Origin: Pseudomonas piscis
Lineage (GTDB): Bacteria; Pseudomonadota; Gammaproteobacteria; Pseudomonadales; Pseudomonadaceae
Length of the DNA stretch: 64,000 nt
Assembly: GCF_009380155.1 (NCBI RefSeq)
Contig: NZ_WHUV01000001.1
Span: forward strand, 2,034,402 to 2,098,401
Direction: 5' to 3'
Made by a program: the position numbers and the translations under genes. The notes below the pieces were generated by a model, which saw nothing but the letters and a program-made list of their open reading frames with translations, was not told where the DNA came from and ran no database searches. Below are positions 18,694 through 28,249 of this stretch, one piece after another (position 1 is the first letter of the stretch; each line of letters opens with the position of its first letter).

Positions 18694-19139
18694 CCATGTC
18701 CGGTGGTCGCGCGAGGTTGCCGGTCGTCGGGCCGCGTTGCTTGACCAATGTCCTTGAGTGGCGTCCAGTGGCGCGCGATCTTGCTTGTCGGACATGGCAG
18801 AAATGCGGGCCGATACTGGAGGCCGACAAGCCTTGCCGGCTGTTCTGGATCACTCTTTCCTATATTTAAAATATAAGGCTGCTTGATTGCAGTGGACTTG
18901 TTTCAAGTCTGGCTGTTAATTCGATGAACTTGCATTTTGGCAAATTGTCCGACCCTCCTGCTGTCATGGTTCATAGGTGAAATAAAACTGCAACAAGGTC
19001 GCGTGAGTATGCGTGGATAGAAACTTTCCTGGTGTGTCGGTATCAGGCTGGGCTGTTTCGATTGTGGGTTTAAGTGGCACTATGGTGGGGCTTTGATAAT
19101 AAGCGTGGGCTTACCGCGGACCAATCCGGGATGCAGGTT
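18694..19139. other. AT-richer non-coding stretch
   Basis: About 450 bp without a convincing gene. From about 18850 onward the sequence becomes clearly AT-richer than the flanks (for example TTTCCTATATTTAAAATATA). I see no inverted terminal repeats or integrase-like sequence that would mark a mobile element. Confidence 0.4.
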
Positions 19140-19355
19140 ATGTACGATGAACAGCGTCAGGCTCGAATAATTACAGTTTTGCAACTTATAGGTAGTGCGC
19201 CTGATGCTGTACATGTCCGTGCGGCAGCGGCCTATGTCCATGGTTATATCGACGGACTATTCGACGAAGGTAAACTCTCGGTGCAAACCGCACAGGACTT
19301 GAAGTGGGTGGCGGAGATGCGCCGTGATAAGCGGCTGGCGGATTTGAACATTTGA
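19140..19355 (+). CDS. Small hypothetical protein
   Basis: A possible 71-residue helical protein, MYDEQRQARIITVLQLIGSA... ending KRLADLNI. The ATG at 19140 has AGG about five bases upstream; in-frame alternatives are at 19131 and 19074. It has an even, charged composition (VHVRAAAAYVHGYIDGLFDE) like a real soluble protein and unlike the surrounding frames. I do not recognise a family. It stands alone in an AT-richer region, so it may be a recent or fast-evolving gene. Confidence 0.5.
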   Translation: MYDEQRQARIITVLQLIGSAPDAVHVRAAAAYVHGYIDGLFDEGKLSVQTAQDLKWVAEMRRDKRLADLNI

Positions 19356-20141
19356 ACCCGATTGCTGAGGCAAACGCTGGAAGCCGGGCGTTTTATCCTC
19401 CTGTGTGCAGGTCTGCGGCACGGTTGTCCAAAGCATCGGTTCTTTTGTACCTGATCCTGCTTTTGGGCAGAGCGCAGCCACCCGGAGCGGGGCCGAGTCT
19501 ACGGGCACCAGGCAGGCGCTCGAGGCGCTTCTGGCGATGGCTACTGCCTGTCCTCGCTACCCGCTGGTTTTTGGCTGGTCTCTACGGATACAGCATTATC
19601 GAGATGCGGATAGGGGCTGCCTTGCACGGGAAATATCCCGGTCTATCTTATGCCCTTGCTGTTTTCGCCCTATCTTCACTGTTCCTTGGTCAATCGAACC
19701 CTATCCCTGGAATGTCCTGTGGGTTAGTAGAGGCTCATGCTTGTTATGGACAGCCTGGTTGACTCTATGGGGAGCTTCTGGGGATGTCTTGGTCAAGTGT
19801 TCTGATGCAGTTTTAGTCTGTCAAAAATACAAGTCATGGTCTTTATCGATGGATGTCTGTCGGACTGTTTCAATCAATCATGGGTAAGTTTTTTTGAGTG
19901 TTCGTTCGGTTTTTCAGAACAAGTTTTTATATCCAATGGTTCGTTTTTTTATTTATAGTCAGGTGCGGTTTTCGTTGGGCGAGTTGCGCAAGGCAACATG
20001 AATGGTGCTTATGGCTCAGAGCGAAAAGTATTGTGGGGCTATTTGGATGTTGATTTTTCGTCGTGGCCATAGTTGTCATGTTTTTGTCGCGTGAACTTTT
20101 GACGCTGTTGTCCGGGTTCACTCTTCGGGTAGTCAAGACAT
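19356..20141. other. Poorly coding, AT-rich stretch before the HWE kinase
   Basis: Two overlapping open frames (19352-19762 and 19405-19887, plus strand) are present, but neither has a ribosome site or protein-like composition beyond a hydrophobic stretch (WLLPVLATRWFLAGLYGYS). They could be remnants of a decayed gene; I cannot name it. The last 250 bp are AT-rich and probably contain the promoter of the kinase gene. Confidence 0.4.
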
Positions 20142-21152
20142 ATGAAGAAAGAGTCCGGCAAACGGGATACTCCCGGCATGGAGCTGACTGCTGCCAATAT
20201 CCAGCGCGCAATGCTCGATGCCACCCCTGATTGCATCAAGGTGCTGACGCCTGGCGGTGTGCTCCTGGCCATGAGTGAGGCTGGATGCGTCGCGTTCCAG
20301 ATACCCCAGGCGCAAGTCAAGGGCACGGCCTGGGTACCCTTGCTGCCTGCATCGACCCACGGCGCCGCCCTCGATGCCCTGGCCTTGGCGGCGGCGGGTA
20401 TTTGCGCGCGTTTCACCGGCTACAGCGATGCCCACGGCAAGATCATCCACTGGGATAACCTGCTGACCCCGACCCTCGATCAGCAGGGGCGAGTGCATAG
20501 CATCGTGTGCGTATCGCGCGATATCACCCCGCAGGTGCTGTTGCAGCGGGAGCTGAACCAGGCGCTGGTGCGCGAACAACTATTGACGAGCGAAAGGCTG
20601 CATCGGATCAAGAACCTGTTCACCGTGGCCGATGCGGTGGTCATGATGGCCGACAGGGAAGCGCGCAGCACCGGTATTCTCGACCGCCTGGGCAAGATCG
20701 CGGCCGACAAGCTGAGGGCGCTGTCCAGGGTCTATACCCAGATCCTGGACGCGGAGGGGGGCACGGCGATGGAAATGACCGCCTTCATCGGTTCCGTGCT
20801 GCAACCCTTCGGCGCTCGGTGCCGGTTCAGCGGCACCCTCGAACATGTCCCCGGGACGCTGGCCAACCTGTTGGCCCTGTTGCTCCATGAACTGGCGACC
20901 AATTCGGTGAAGCATGGTGCACTGAGTGTCGTCGAAGGTGAGATCGACATTCGCTGGGCGAGCCATGAGGGCTGGCTGAGTCTCGATTGGCACGAGCAGG
21001 GCGGGCCGGCGATTCTTGCCCCGCCGCTCCGGCATGGCTATGGCTGTGAGTTGATCGACGAACTGGCGATCGTCGCCGGTGGGGCCATCGAGCGGCACTG
21101 GTACCCGGAGGGACTGCGGGTGGCATTGAAGCTTGCATTGGCCGGTAAGTAG
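20142..21152 (+). CDS. PAS-domain HWE-type sensor histidine kinase
   Basis: A 336-residue soluble kinase. Residues about 15-130 form a PAS/PAC sensor (AMLDATPDCIKVLTPGG, ending IVCVSRDITPQ). The H-box is ERLHRIKNLFTVADAVV, the N-box LLHELATNSVKHGAL, and a WHE motif occurs in LSLDWHEQGGP, which defines the HWE family. There is no membrane segment and no receiver domain, and no response regulator gene is adjacent, so it is an orphan kinase signalling to a distant partner. An in-frame ATG at 20178 is an alternative start. Confidence 0.9.
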   Translation: MKKESGKRDTPGMELTAANIQRAMLDATPDCIKVLTPGGVLLAMSEAGCVAFQIPQAQVKGTAWVPLLPASTHGAALDALALAAAGICARFTGYSDAHGKIIHWDNLLTPTLDQQGRVHSIVCVSRDITPQVLLQRELNQALVREQLLTSERLHRIKNLFTVADAVVMMADREARSTGILDRLGKIAADKLRALSRVYTQILDAEGGTAMEMTAFIGSVLQPFGARCRFSGTLEHVPGTLANLLALLLHELATNSVKHGALSVVEGEIDIRWASHEGWLSLDWHEQGGPAILAPPLRHGYGCELIDELAIVAGGAIERHWYPEGLRVALKLALAGK

Positions 21153-21253
21153 CTCGGTAGCCGCATCCAGTGGTCATTTGCGGAACACCGAAAGAGCGAT
21201 GCGCTCGGGTGCTAGAGTGCGCTGTCCAGGCATGACCGATACCCGGAGGAAAG

Positions 21254-21619
21254 ATGGATCTGTGCGAACACTTGCTGCTGCTCGAACGCCAACTGCAGGA
21301 CGCCGACGTGCGTGGCGATCCCCAGGCGCTGGATGCGCTGCTGGCCGATGAGTTCCTCGAGTTCGGCGTCAGCGGCGGGCGTTGGGACAAGGCCCAGGTG
21401 CTCGCCAGCTTGGCGCAGCAACTGTTCATCGAGCGGCACATCGAGCAGTTCACCGTGCAGCGGCTGGCAGCTGACTTGGCCCAGGCCACCTACCTGTGCC
21501 ATAACGCCGCAGCGCCCGGGCGGGTGGCCTGCAGTGCCTGGCGCAGCTCGCTGTGGCGCTGCCGCGAAGGGCACTGGCAGATGCTGTTCCACCAGGGGAC
21601 GCCGCGACCTGGGGCCTGA
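21254..21619 (+). CDS. DUF4440 / SnoaL-like (NTF2 fold) protein
   Basis: A 121-residue protein, with GGAGGA shortly before the ATG. The pattern ([38 protein letters not shown], then a C-terminal [21 protein letters not shown]) is the DUF4440 type of the NTF2-like fold, a small cone-shaped domain used for ligand binding or catalysis. It lies 43 bp before selD on the same strand and may share its transcript. Specific function unknown. Confidence 0.85.
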   Translation: MDLCEHLLLLERQLQDADVRGDPQALDALLADEFLEFGVSGGRWDKAQVLASLAQQLFIERHIEQFTVQRLAADLAQATYLCHNAAAPGRVACSAWRSSLWRCREGHWQMLFHQGTPRPGA

Positions 21620-21662
21620 GGGCTCTGCTAGAATCCCCGTCCCAGACTTGACGAGGTGCCCC

Positions 21663-22697
21663 ATGAGCGAGCCGATTCGCCTGACCCAGTACAGCCACGG
21701 AGCCGGTTGTGGTTGCAAGATTTCACCCCAGGTCCTGGAGGTCATCCTGGCCGGCAGCGGGGCGCAGAACCTCGATCCCAAGCTCTGGGTCGGCAACGCC
21801 TCGCGCGATGATGCGGCGGTCTACGCCATCGACGGCGAACGCGGGGTGGTCTCCACCACCGACTTCTTCATGCCCATCGTCGATGATCCCTTCGATTTCG
21901 GGCGGATTGCCGCCACCAACGCCATCAGCGATATCTACGCCATGGGCGGCGATCCCTTGATGGCCATCGCCATCCTGGGCTGGCCGGTGAACGTGCTGGC
22001 CCCGGAAGTCGCCCGTGAAGTGATCCGCGGCGGGCGCTCGGTGTGCGACGCGGCGGGCATTCCCTTGGCAGGCGGGCACTCCATCGATGCCCCTGAGCCG
22101 ATCTTCGGCCTGGCGGTGACCGGCCTGGTGGAAAAACGCTTCATGAAGCGCAATGACACCGCCACCGCCGGCTGCCTGCTGTACCTGACCAAGCCCCTGG
22201 GGATCGGGGTGCTCACCACCGCCGAGAAGAAGGGCAAGCTGCGCGAAGGTGATGTTGGCCTGGCCCGCGACTGGATGTGCACCTTGAACAAGCCCGGCAG
22301 CCATTTCGGCAAGCTCGAGGCGGTTACCGCAATGACCGACGTCACCGGCTTCGGCCTGCTCGGGCATCTGGTGGAGATGGCCGATGGCAGTGGCCTGACC
22401 GCGCGTATCCACTATGACCGGGTGCCGCGCCTGCCCGGGGTGGAGTACTACCTGGACCAGGGCTGCGTGCCCGGTGGCACCCTGCGCAACTACAGCAGCT
22501 ACGCCGACAAGGTCGGGCGGGTGCAGGAGCTGCACAAGCGGGTGCTGTGCGATCCGCAGACCAGCGGCGGCCTGCTGGTGGCGGTGACGCCTGAAGGCAA
22601 TGCCGAGTTCCTCGCCCTGGCGGCGCAGTTGGGCCTGGAACTGGCGCCTATCGGCGAGCTGTTGGAGCGACAGAGTCACGCGGTCGAGGTGTGCTGA
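21663..22697 (+). CDS. selD: Selenide, water dikinase SelD
   Basis: A 344-residue enzyme that makes selenophosphate from selenide and ATP. The N-terminal [11 protein letters not shown] carries the catalytic Cys16 and Lys19, matching Cys17/Lys20 of the E. coli enzyme; the ATP/Mg sites [31 protein letters not shown] and [11 protein letters not shown] follow. It has cysteine, not selenocysteine, at the active site. Its stop overlaps the start of selU by one base, so both act together in making selenium donor and selenouridine in tRNA wobble positions. Confidence 0.97.
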   Translation: MSEPIRLTQYSHGAGCGCKISPQVLEVILAGSGAQNLDPKLWVGNASRDDAAVYAIDGERGVVSTTDFFMPIVDDPFDFGRIAATNAISDIYAMGGDPLMAIAILGWPVNVLAPEVAREVIRGGRSVCDAAGIPLAGGHSIDAPEPIFGLAVTGLVEKRFMKRNDTATAGCLLYLTKPLGIGVLTTAEKKGKLREGDVGLARDWMCTLNKPGSHFGKLEAVTAMTDVTGFGLLGHLVEMADGSGLTARIHYDRVPRLPGVEYYLDQGCVPGGTLRNYSSYADKVGRVQELHKRVLCDPQTSGGLLVAVTPEGNAEFLALAAQLGLELAPIGELLERQSHAVEVC

Positions 22698-23794
22698 TGT
22701 CCCTGGACTACACCGATTACCGCGAGATCTTCCTCAACGACCGGCCGCTGATGGACACCCGTGCGCCGATCGAATTCACCAAGGGCGCCTTTCCCGGCGT
22801 GCTCAACCTGCCGCTGATGACCGACCAGGAGCGCCAGCGGGTCGGTACCTGCTACAAGCAGCAGGGCCAGCAGGCGGCGATCGTCCTCGGGCACCAGCTG
22901 GTATCCGGGGCGATCAAGGCCGAACGTATCCAGACCTGGGCCGATTTCGCCCGGGCCCATCCCGATGGCTTGCTCTACTGCTTCCGTGGCGGCTTGCGTT
23001 CGCAGATCGTCCAGCAGTGGCTGCGCGACGAGGCCGGCATCGACTATCCACGGGTGGGCGGTGGCTACAAGGCCATGCGGACCTTTCTCCTGGACACCGT
23101 GGAGCAGGCCATGCAGCAGTGCGACTTCGTGCTGCTGGGCGGCATGACCGGCACTGGCAAGACCCAAGTGCTGGGGCAGTTGGACAACGCCCTCGATCTC
23201 GAAGGCCATGCCAATCACCGGGGTTCCAGTTTCGGCCGGCGCGCCACCGGCCAGCCGAGCAACATCGACTTCGAGAACCGCCTGGCGGTGGACCTGCTGA
23301 AGAAGCGTGAGCGTGGCGTGCGGGGCTTCGTCGTCGAGGACGAGAACCGCATGATCGGTAGCTGTGCATTGCCGCTGCCGTTGCACCAGGGCATGCAGCT
23401 AGCGCCGATGATCTGGCTGGAGGACCGCCTGGACCAGCGGGTGCAGCGGATTCTCCAGGACTACGTGGTGGACCTGTGCGCCGAGTTCGTTGCTGTGTAT
23501 GGCGAGCCGGGTTTCGCTCTGTTCGCCCAGCGCTTGCTGGAAAGCCTGAACAAGATCCACAAGCGCCTGGGCGGCGAGCGCCACCAGCGGTTGCTGGCGC
23601 TGATGCAGCAGGCCCTGGCCGAACAGGAGCGCAGCGGCGTGGTGGAGTTGCACCGGGGCTGGATCCAGGGCCTGCTCAGCGAATACTACGACCCGATGTA
23701 CGCCTTCCAGCGCGAGAGCAAGGGCGCCCGGATCGAGTTCGTGGGCGACCACGCCGCAGTGCTCGATTACCTGCGCCAGCGCCGCCCTCTGTAG
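22697..23794 (+). CDS. selU: tRNA 2-selenouridine synthase SelU (MnmH)
   Basis: A 365-residue protein with an N-terminal rhodanese domain (active Cys in [10 protein letters not shown]) and a P-loop domain ([13 protein letters not shown], Walker A). It replaces sulfur by selenium in 2-thiouridine at position 34 of some tRNAs, using selenophosphate from SelD. The ATG at 22697 shares its A with the selD stop. An in-frame GTG at 22691 is not needed. The stop codon TAG lies inside a REP unit. Confidence 0.96.
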   Translation: MSLDYTDYREIFLNDRPLMDTRAPIEFTKGAFPGVLNLPLMTDQERQRVGTCYKQQGQQAAIVLGHQLVSGAIKAERIQTWADFARAHPDGLLYCFRGGLRSQIVQQWLRDEAGIDYPRVGGGYKAMRTFLLDTVEQAMQQCDFVLLGGMTGTGKTQVLGQLDNALDLEGHANHRGSSFGRRATGQPSNIDFENRLAVDLLKKRERGVRGFVVEDENRMIGSCALPLPLHQGMQLAPMIWLEDRLDQRVQRILQDYVVDLCAEFVAVYGEPGFALFAQRLLESLNKIHKRLGGERHQRLLALMQQALAEQERSGVVELHRGWIQGLLSEYYDPMYAFQRESKGARIEFVGDHAAVLDYLRQRRPL

Positions 23795-23819
23795 CTGCTG
23801 TCGAACCCGTGAGGCTGCG
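23790..23819. repeat. Single decayed REP unit overlapping the selU stop
   Basis: TGTAGCTGCTGTCGAACC...GAGGCTGCG is a diverged copy of the REP unit seen elsewhere. Its second to fourth bases overlap the selU stop codon TAG (23792-23794), so insertion of the element may have set the gene end. Confidence 0.55.
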
Positions 23820-23945
23820 CATGAGAACGCAGTCCTCGCCAAACCAGTCGATGCATTCCACCTGGATAAACGCAGTGCCTGCTCTAGCGGGCGCTGCGCA
23901 CCCGGTCGCAGCCGCGCTGGCGCTTGGCTGCGGTCAGGGGAAGGG

Positions 23946-25001
23946 TTACAGCAGGGCGCCGCCGACCAGGCCGCAGACGATGCCCACCAGCATGGTCAAC
24001 ACGGCGACGGTGACCAGCACCCGGGCGTCGAAATCCTTGCGCAGCATCAGCAGCGACGGCAGGCTGATGCTCGGCAGGGTCATCAGTAGGGCCACGGCGG
24101 GGCCGGTACCCAGGCCGAGGGTCATCATGGTCTGGACGATGGGGATTTCCGCGGCGGTAGGGATTACGAACAGGGTGCCGGCAATCGCCAGGGGCACCAG
24201 CCACCACAGGCTATCGCCCATGGCCCCGTCGATATGCGGGAACAGCCAGACCCGCGCCGCGCCCAGCAGCAGGACCGCGACGATATAGATCGGGATGGTG
24301 CTCCAGAACAGTTGCCACAGGGTCTTGCCCCAGCGTGCCAGGAAGGGCTGAGAGTTCGGCGTGCCGGCTTGCACCACGGCTTCCACCGCCGCTTCGGGCA
24401 GTTGCTCGGGGCGAGCCACGCGCTGGGCGATCAGCGATACCCCCAGCACCAGGACGATGCCAGCCACCAGGCGCAGGGCCGTGAAACCCCAGCCGAGGAC
24501 GAAACCCATGAACACCAGGGTCGCGGGGTTGAGCACCGGGTTGGCGATCCAGAACGCCAGGGCCGCACCCACCGATACGTTCTGCCGACGCAGGCCGGCG
24601 GCCACCGGGGCGGCGCAGCAAGAGCACATCATGCCGGGCAGGGCGAACAGGCCGCCGCGCAGGGTCGAGCCGAAGCCGGCGCGTCCGAACAACCGCAGCA
24701 GCCAGTCCCGGGGGATCAACACCTGCAGCAGGGAGCCGAGGATCACTGCCAGAACGGCGGCCTTCCAGATCGCCAGGAAGTACACCTGGGCATAGGCCAG
24801 GGCAGCGCTCCAGGGCGAGCTTTGCTGATCGTTGAGGATCGAGGCACCGATACTGTGGCTGTCGGCGGCGACGAAGGCCTTGAAGTAGTAGGGCGACCAC
24901 TTCACGTAGTACAGGCCGATGGCGGCGACCAGCAGGAACAGCAGGGGTTTCCACCAGAACGACCAGCCACGGGCGGGCTGGGTGGAGGCGAGGTTGGACA
25001 T
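23946..25001 (-). CDS. ArsP/SO0444-type permease
   Basis: A 351-residue inner-membrane protein with about 8-9 hydrophobic segments. The motif LPGMMCSCCAAPVAAGLRRQ and the later NPVLNPATLVFMGF and IPTAAEIPIVQTMM pairs match the ArsP_1 permease family (PF03773), which includes organoarsenical exporters and SO0444-type metal efflux proteins. The cysteine pair lies in a re-entrant loop typical of the family. The ATG at 25001 was chosen; an in-frame GTG at 25016 has no better site. It is divergent from an ArsR-type regulator gene, which suggests shared control. Confidence 0.87.
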   Translation of the reverse strand: MSNLASTQPARGWSFWWKPLLFLLVAAIGLYYVKWSPYYFKAFVAADSHSIGASILNDQQSSPWSAALAYAQVYFLAIWKAAVLAVILGSLLQVLIPRDWLLRLFGRAGFGSTLRGGLFALPGMMCSCCAAPVAAGLRRQNVSVGAALAFWIANPVLNPATLVFMGFVLGWGFTALRLVAGIVLVLGVSLIAQRVARPEQLPEAAVEAVVQAGTPNSQPFLARWGKTLWQLFWSTIPIYIVAVLLLGAARVWLFPHIDGAMGDSLWWLVPLAIAGTLFVIPTAAEIPIVQTMMTLGLGTGPAVALLMTLPSISLPSLLMLRKDFDARVLVTVAVLTMLVGIVCGLVGGALL

Positions 25002-25101
25002 GAAGGGGATTTCCACACGAAGACAATAAGCGCGGATTTTAGCCGATGGCCGAGCCAGTTGCTGAATCGATCATGGTGCTGTCTTTTCCAGGGGGAGGTC
25101 G

Positions 25102-25145
25102 TTGACAATCGATAACCGCAAAGTTATGGTTTTAATTCATAACTT
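25102..25145 (+). promoter_or_regulatory. ArsR promoter with overlapping dyad operator
   Basis: TTGACA (25102-25107) and TATGGT (25125-25130) form a sigma-70 promoter with 17-bp spacing. A perfect inverted repeat AAGTTATG-N9-CATAACTT (25121-25145) covers the -10 box. An ArsR dimer bound there would block polymerase, giving simple autorepression of the three-gene operon. Confidence 0.7.
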
Positions 25146-25161
25146 TTTGGCTATGTATTTC

Positions 25162-25485
25162 ATGAACACTTCGACGGACCTCCTCTTCACTGCCCTGGGG
25201 GATCGCACACGGCGCAATCTGTTCCAGTACCTGGCGCAGCAGGGCGAGCAATCGGTGCACGCCATGACGGCCCAGGCGGGCATCTCCCAGCCAGCGGTGT
25301 CCAAGCACCTGGCGCTACTCAAGCGTGCCGGCCTGGTGCAGGACCGGCGTGCCGGCCGCGAGACTTTCTACTGCATCCAGCCTGACGGGTTGGCGCCGCT
25401 GATCGACTGGATGAGCTTCTACAGCGAGTTCTGGAACAAGCGCCTGGATTCGCTGGAAGACTTGTTGGGGCGCATGGACACATGA
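25162..25485 (+). CDS. ArsR-family winged-helix repressor
   Basis: From the ATG at 25162 the protein is 107 residues, normal for the family. The wHTH is clear (LLFTALGDRTRRNLFQYLA, AQAGISQPAVSKHLALLKRAGLV, GRETFYCIQP). The ELCVCDL-type cysteine metal site of arsenic sensors is absent, so this is the SdpR-like branch that is usually paired with an SRPBCC protein. Starts further upstream would overlap the promoter. The stop overlaps the next gene by four bases (ATGA). Confidence 0.92.
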   Translation: MNTSTDLLFTALGDRTRRNLFQYLAQQGEQSVHAMTAQAGISQPAVSKHLALLKRAGLVQDRRAGRETFYCIQPDGLAPLIDWMSFYSEFWNKRLDSLEDLLGRMDT

Positions 25486-25922
25486 ACCTGTTCCCGGATT
25501 ACAGCCGCAGCCTGGTGTTCCAGCGGCAAGTGCCGCATCCACCGGAAAAGGTCTGGCGCGCCCTGACCGAATCCTGGCTGATGGACGAATGGCTGCTGGA
25601 CAACGACTTCATACCCGTGGTCGGCCATCGTTTCACCGTGCGCGGCAAGCCGCGGCCGGGCTGGTCCGGGGTCACCCATTGCGAGGTGCTGACGGTGGAG
25701 GCGCCGCTCCGGCTGGCCTATCGCTGGGGCGACGGCACCGAGTCGGTCAATGGCCTGCGGACCCTGGTGACCTGGAACCTGACCGCCAATGCCGGCGGCA
25801 CCCTGATTCATCTCGAACACTGCGGGTTCGGTGCCAGCGACGAGCTCAGCGCCAGGCGGATCGGCGCCTTGTGGCCGGTATTTCTGCAACGCATGGATAC
25901 TTTACTGGGAGCAATCGCATGA
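25482..25922 (+). CDS. SRPBCC (AHSA1-like) domain protein
   Basis: A 146-residue protein of the START/AHA1 fold: VFQRQVPHPPEKVWRALTES with LMDEWLLDNDF, then LVTWNLTANAGGTLIHLEHCGF and a C-terminal long helix. The family binds hydrophobic ligands in a deep cavity. ArsR-SRPBCC pairs are common and the SRPBCC partner is presumed to bind or process the inducer. It overlaps both neighbours by four bases (ATGA), so the three genes form a tightly coupled operon. Confidence 0.9.
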   Translation: MNLFPDYSRSLVFQRQVPHPPEKVWRALTESWLMDEWLLDNDFIPVVGHRFTVRGKPRPGWSGVTHCEVLTVEAPLRLAYRWGDGTESVNGLRTLVTWNLTANAGGTLIHLEHCGFGASDELSARRIGALWPVFLQRMDTLLGAIA

Positions 25923-26530
25923 CTTTGATCCAACCGCAGGTGGCCGTGGTCTATCACAGCGGCTATGGCCACACCGAGCGCCAGGCGCGCGCCGTTGCCG
26001 AGGGCGTGGCCCTGGTCCCGGGGGTACAGGCGCTGCTGCTCGATCTCGAGCAGGCCGCTGCGCAGCTGGAACTGCTGAATCAGGCCGAAGGCATCATCTT
26101 TGGCTCGCCCACCTACCTGGGCAATGTGTCGGCCGCCTTCAAGGCGTTCCAGGAGATGACCTCGCGCGCGGTCATGTCCAACGGTTATGCCTGGCGCGAC
26201 AAGGTGGCTGCCGGCTTCACCAACTCAGGCGCCCAGGCCGGGGACAAGCTGGCCACCCTGGTGCAACTGGCGCTGTTCGCCGCCCAGCACGGCATGCATT
26301 GGGTCAACATGAGCCTGCCGCCGGCCAACAACAGCACGAACGGATCCGCCGCCGACCTCAACCGCCTGGGTTTCTGGCTGGGAGCCGGGGCCCAGTCGAA
26401 TGTCGATGAAAGCGCCCAGACCGCGCCACCGGAAGCCGACCTCGCCACCGCCCGGCACCTTGGCCAGCGCGTGGCCGAGGTCACCTTGCAACTGGCCCAC
26501 GGTCGCGAACGGTTGGGGCGGGCGGCCTGA
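25919..26530 (+). CDS. Flavodoxin-fold NAD(P)H:quinone/FMN reductase (WrbA-like)
   Basis: A 203-residue protein with the FMN phosphate loop VVYHSGYGHTERQA near the N-terminus and FGSPTYLGNVSAAFKAFQEM and FTNSGAQAGDKLATLVQL further on, typical of WrbA/flavodoxin_2 proteins. The start at 25919 overlaps the preceding stop. Being the last gene of the ArsR operon, it suggests a redox-related substrate such as a quinone or electrophile, with the ArsR protein as sensor; this is inference. Confidence 0.9.
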   Translation: MTLIQPQVAVVYHSGYGHTERQARAVAEGVALVPGVQALLLDLEQAAAQLELLNQAEGIIFGSPTYLGNVSAAFKAFQEMTSRAVMSNGYAWRDKVAAGFTNSGAQAGDKLATLVQLALFAAQHGMHWVNMSLPPANNSTNGSAADLNRLGFWLGAGAQSNVDESAQTAPPEADLATARHLGQRVAEVTLQLAHGRERLGRAA

Positions 26531-26629
26531 GGCAGGCCCGCGGTTGCGAAGGCGCCCTGTGCTTGCCTGCTGCCGGGCAAGCCTCCCTGCCGGTTCAGCT
26601 CTCGCACTGCCAGTAATGCCCTGGGCTGA

Positions 26630-27328
26630 TCAGCTCGGGCATTCATGCGCGCCATTGTCCAGGCCCTGCTTGTAGCTCTGGCTGTGCAGGCTGGCCTTGC
26701 CGTCGCGCCAGGTCAGGGTCAGCACGTACAGCGAGTCGAAGTCATTGGAGGCCCAGTCTTCGGTGATCGAGTGTTTTTCGCCCACGGCTTCTTCAGCGAC
26801 CTTGTTGATCAACTCCGGCAGGTAGCCGTGGGACCAGGCGGTGTAGATGATCGAGTTGTGGTAGCGATCATGCAGCAGCTCGTCCGCCAGGTCGCTGGTG
26901 TCGTTGGCGGCAAAATCGATGTTCACCGGCAGGCCGAGCTTGATGGCGCTGGGGCTGATGGTCATCAAGGGGCGGATGTAGCTGTAGGAGTTGTCCAGCT
27001 CGCCTTCCTCGACGTTGCGCGTCGGGTCGGCGGCGAACACGTACTGCGCCTTGCCGAATTTTTCTGGCAGTAGCGAGGCCAGGTCGATGGCCCGGTTCAG
27101 GCCCTGGCAGTTGAGTTGGCCAAGACCACCGGCGGGCTTTTCCGCGTGGCGCAAAAAGACCAGGGTCTGGGTGCCATCCGCTGGTTGCGCGCGGCTGACG
27201 CTGGATTCCAGGAACAGGCACAAGGTGCTGCCCAACAGCAGGGCGGGGAGCGGCAGGTAGCGGCGGTGCAGGGCATAGCGGGCAAGGCGGCGGGGCAGGC
27301 TCATGGGCTTGTCGTTCTTCGCGGGCAT
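26630..27328 (-). CDS. Histidine phosphatase family protein, membrane-anchored or exported
   Basis: A 232-residue protein with an N-terminal basic stretch and hydrophobic segment (LPALLLGSTLCLFLE), then the phosphatase signature TLVFLRHAEKPAGG (catalytic His in RHAEK) and a second His in YTAWSHGYLPELI. This is the branch-2-like phosphoglycerate-mutase fold. The signal or anchor puts the catalytic domain in the periplasm. Another ATG at 27304 is possible. Substrate unknown. Confidence 0.85.
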   Translation of the reverse strand: MPAKNDKPMSLPRRLARYALHRRYLPLPALLLGSTLCLFLESSVSRAQPADGTQTLVFLRHAEKPAGGLGQLNCQGLNRAIDLASLLPEKFGKAQYVFAADPTRNVEEGELDNSYSYIRPLMTISPSAIKLGLPVNIDFAANDTSDLADELLHDRYHNSIIYTAWSHGYLPELINKVAEEAVGEKHSITEDWASNDFDSLYVLTLTWRDGKASLHSQSYKQGLDNGAHECPS

Positions 27329-27531
27329 TCATGACGGCTGACAAACCGATGTTCCTTGTCGTTGCTGCGGCCTGTCGGGGCCGTGGGTTCTGAGTCCCTG
27401 AATGGCATTTGGTTCGATCATCGGCAGGTTGAACGCTGCAGGTTGCCGATTTAAGAAAAGCCGGCGGATAATTCCCCGCGGTTGCCCGCCTGTGGCGCTG
27501 TTCCCCTTTTGATTGAGACTGGAAGCCTGTC

Positions 27532-28236
27532 ATGACCGATCTTTCCGCTTTTGCCGTCACCCAGAAATGGCCCGCGCAATTTCCCGACTGGATCCAGTTG
27601 TACTCCCTGCCGACTCCCAATGGGGTCAAGGTCTCGATCATGCTCGAAGAGATCGGCCTGCCTTACGAGGCCCATCGGGTCAGCTTCGATACCCAGGACC
27701 AGATGACGCCCGAGTTCCTCAGTGTCAGCCCCAACAACAAGATCCCGGCGATCCTCGATCCCCATGGCCCGGGCGAGCAACCGCTGGCGCTGTTCGAGTC
27801 CGGGGCGATCCTGATCTACCTGGCCGACAAGAGCGGGCAACTGCTGGCCCAGGAGTCGGCGGCCCGCTATGAAACCATCCAGTGGTTGATGTTCCAGATG
27901 GGCGGCATCGGGCCGATGTTCGGCCAGGTGGGCTTCTTCAACAAGTTCGCCGGCAAGGAGTACGAGGACAAGCGCCCCCTGGAGCGTTACGTGAACGAAG
28001 CCAAGCGCCTGCTGGGGGTGCTCGACAAGCACCTGCAAGGGCGTGACTGGATCATGGGCGAGCGCTACACCATCGCCGATATCGCCACCTTCCCGTGGAT
28101 CCGCAACCTGATCGGCTTCTACGAGGCCGGCGAGCTGGTGGGTATCGACAACTTCCCTGAGGTCAAGCGAGTGCTGGCGAAATTCGTGGCGCGCCCGGCG
28201 GTGATTCGCGGGCTGGAGATACCCAAGGTTTCTTGA
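27532..28236 (+). CDS. Glutathione S-transferase, Nu class (YfcG/YghU-like)
   Basis: A 234-residue GST with thioredoxin-fold N-terminal domain (IQLYSLPTPNGVKVSIMLEEIGLPYEAH, then NKIPAILDPHG and LFESGAILIYLAD) and all-helical C-terminal domain (YTIADIATFPWIRNL). The TPNG motif and overall layout match the Nu class, which act as disulfide-bond reductases with two glutathiones bound. It is a single gene with its own ribosome site. Confidence 0.92.
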   Translation: MTDLSAFAVTQKWPAQFPDWIQLYSLPTPNGVKVSIMLEEIGLPYEAHRVSFDTQDQMTPEFLSVSPNNKIPAILDPHGPGEQPLALFESGAILIYLADKSGQLLAQESAARYETIQWLMFQMGGIGPMFGQVGFFNKFAGKEYEDKRPLERYVNEAKRLLGVLDKHLQGRDWIMGERYTIADIATFPWIRNLIGFYEAGELVGIDNFPEVKRVLAKFVARPAVIRGLEIPKVS

Positions 28237-28249
28237 CGGGCGCACGCCC

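Noticed and set aside
19352..19887. Two overlapping plus-strand frames as membrane or transposase genes
   Set aside because: No start site, no recognisable motif; kept only as an uncertain non-coding or decayed stretch.
18654..20141. Genomic island or prophage remnant
   Set aside because: AT-richer, but no integrase, attachment repeats or phage genes were found.
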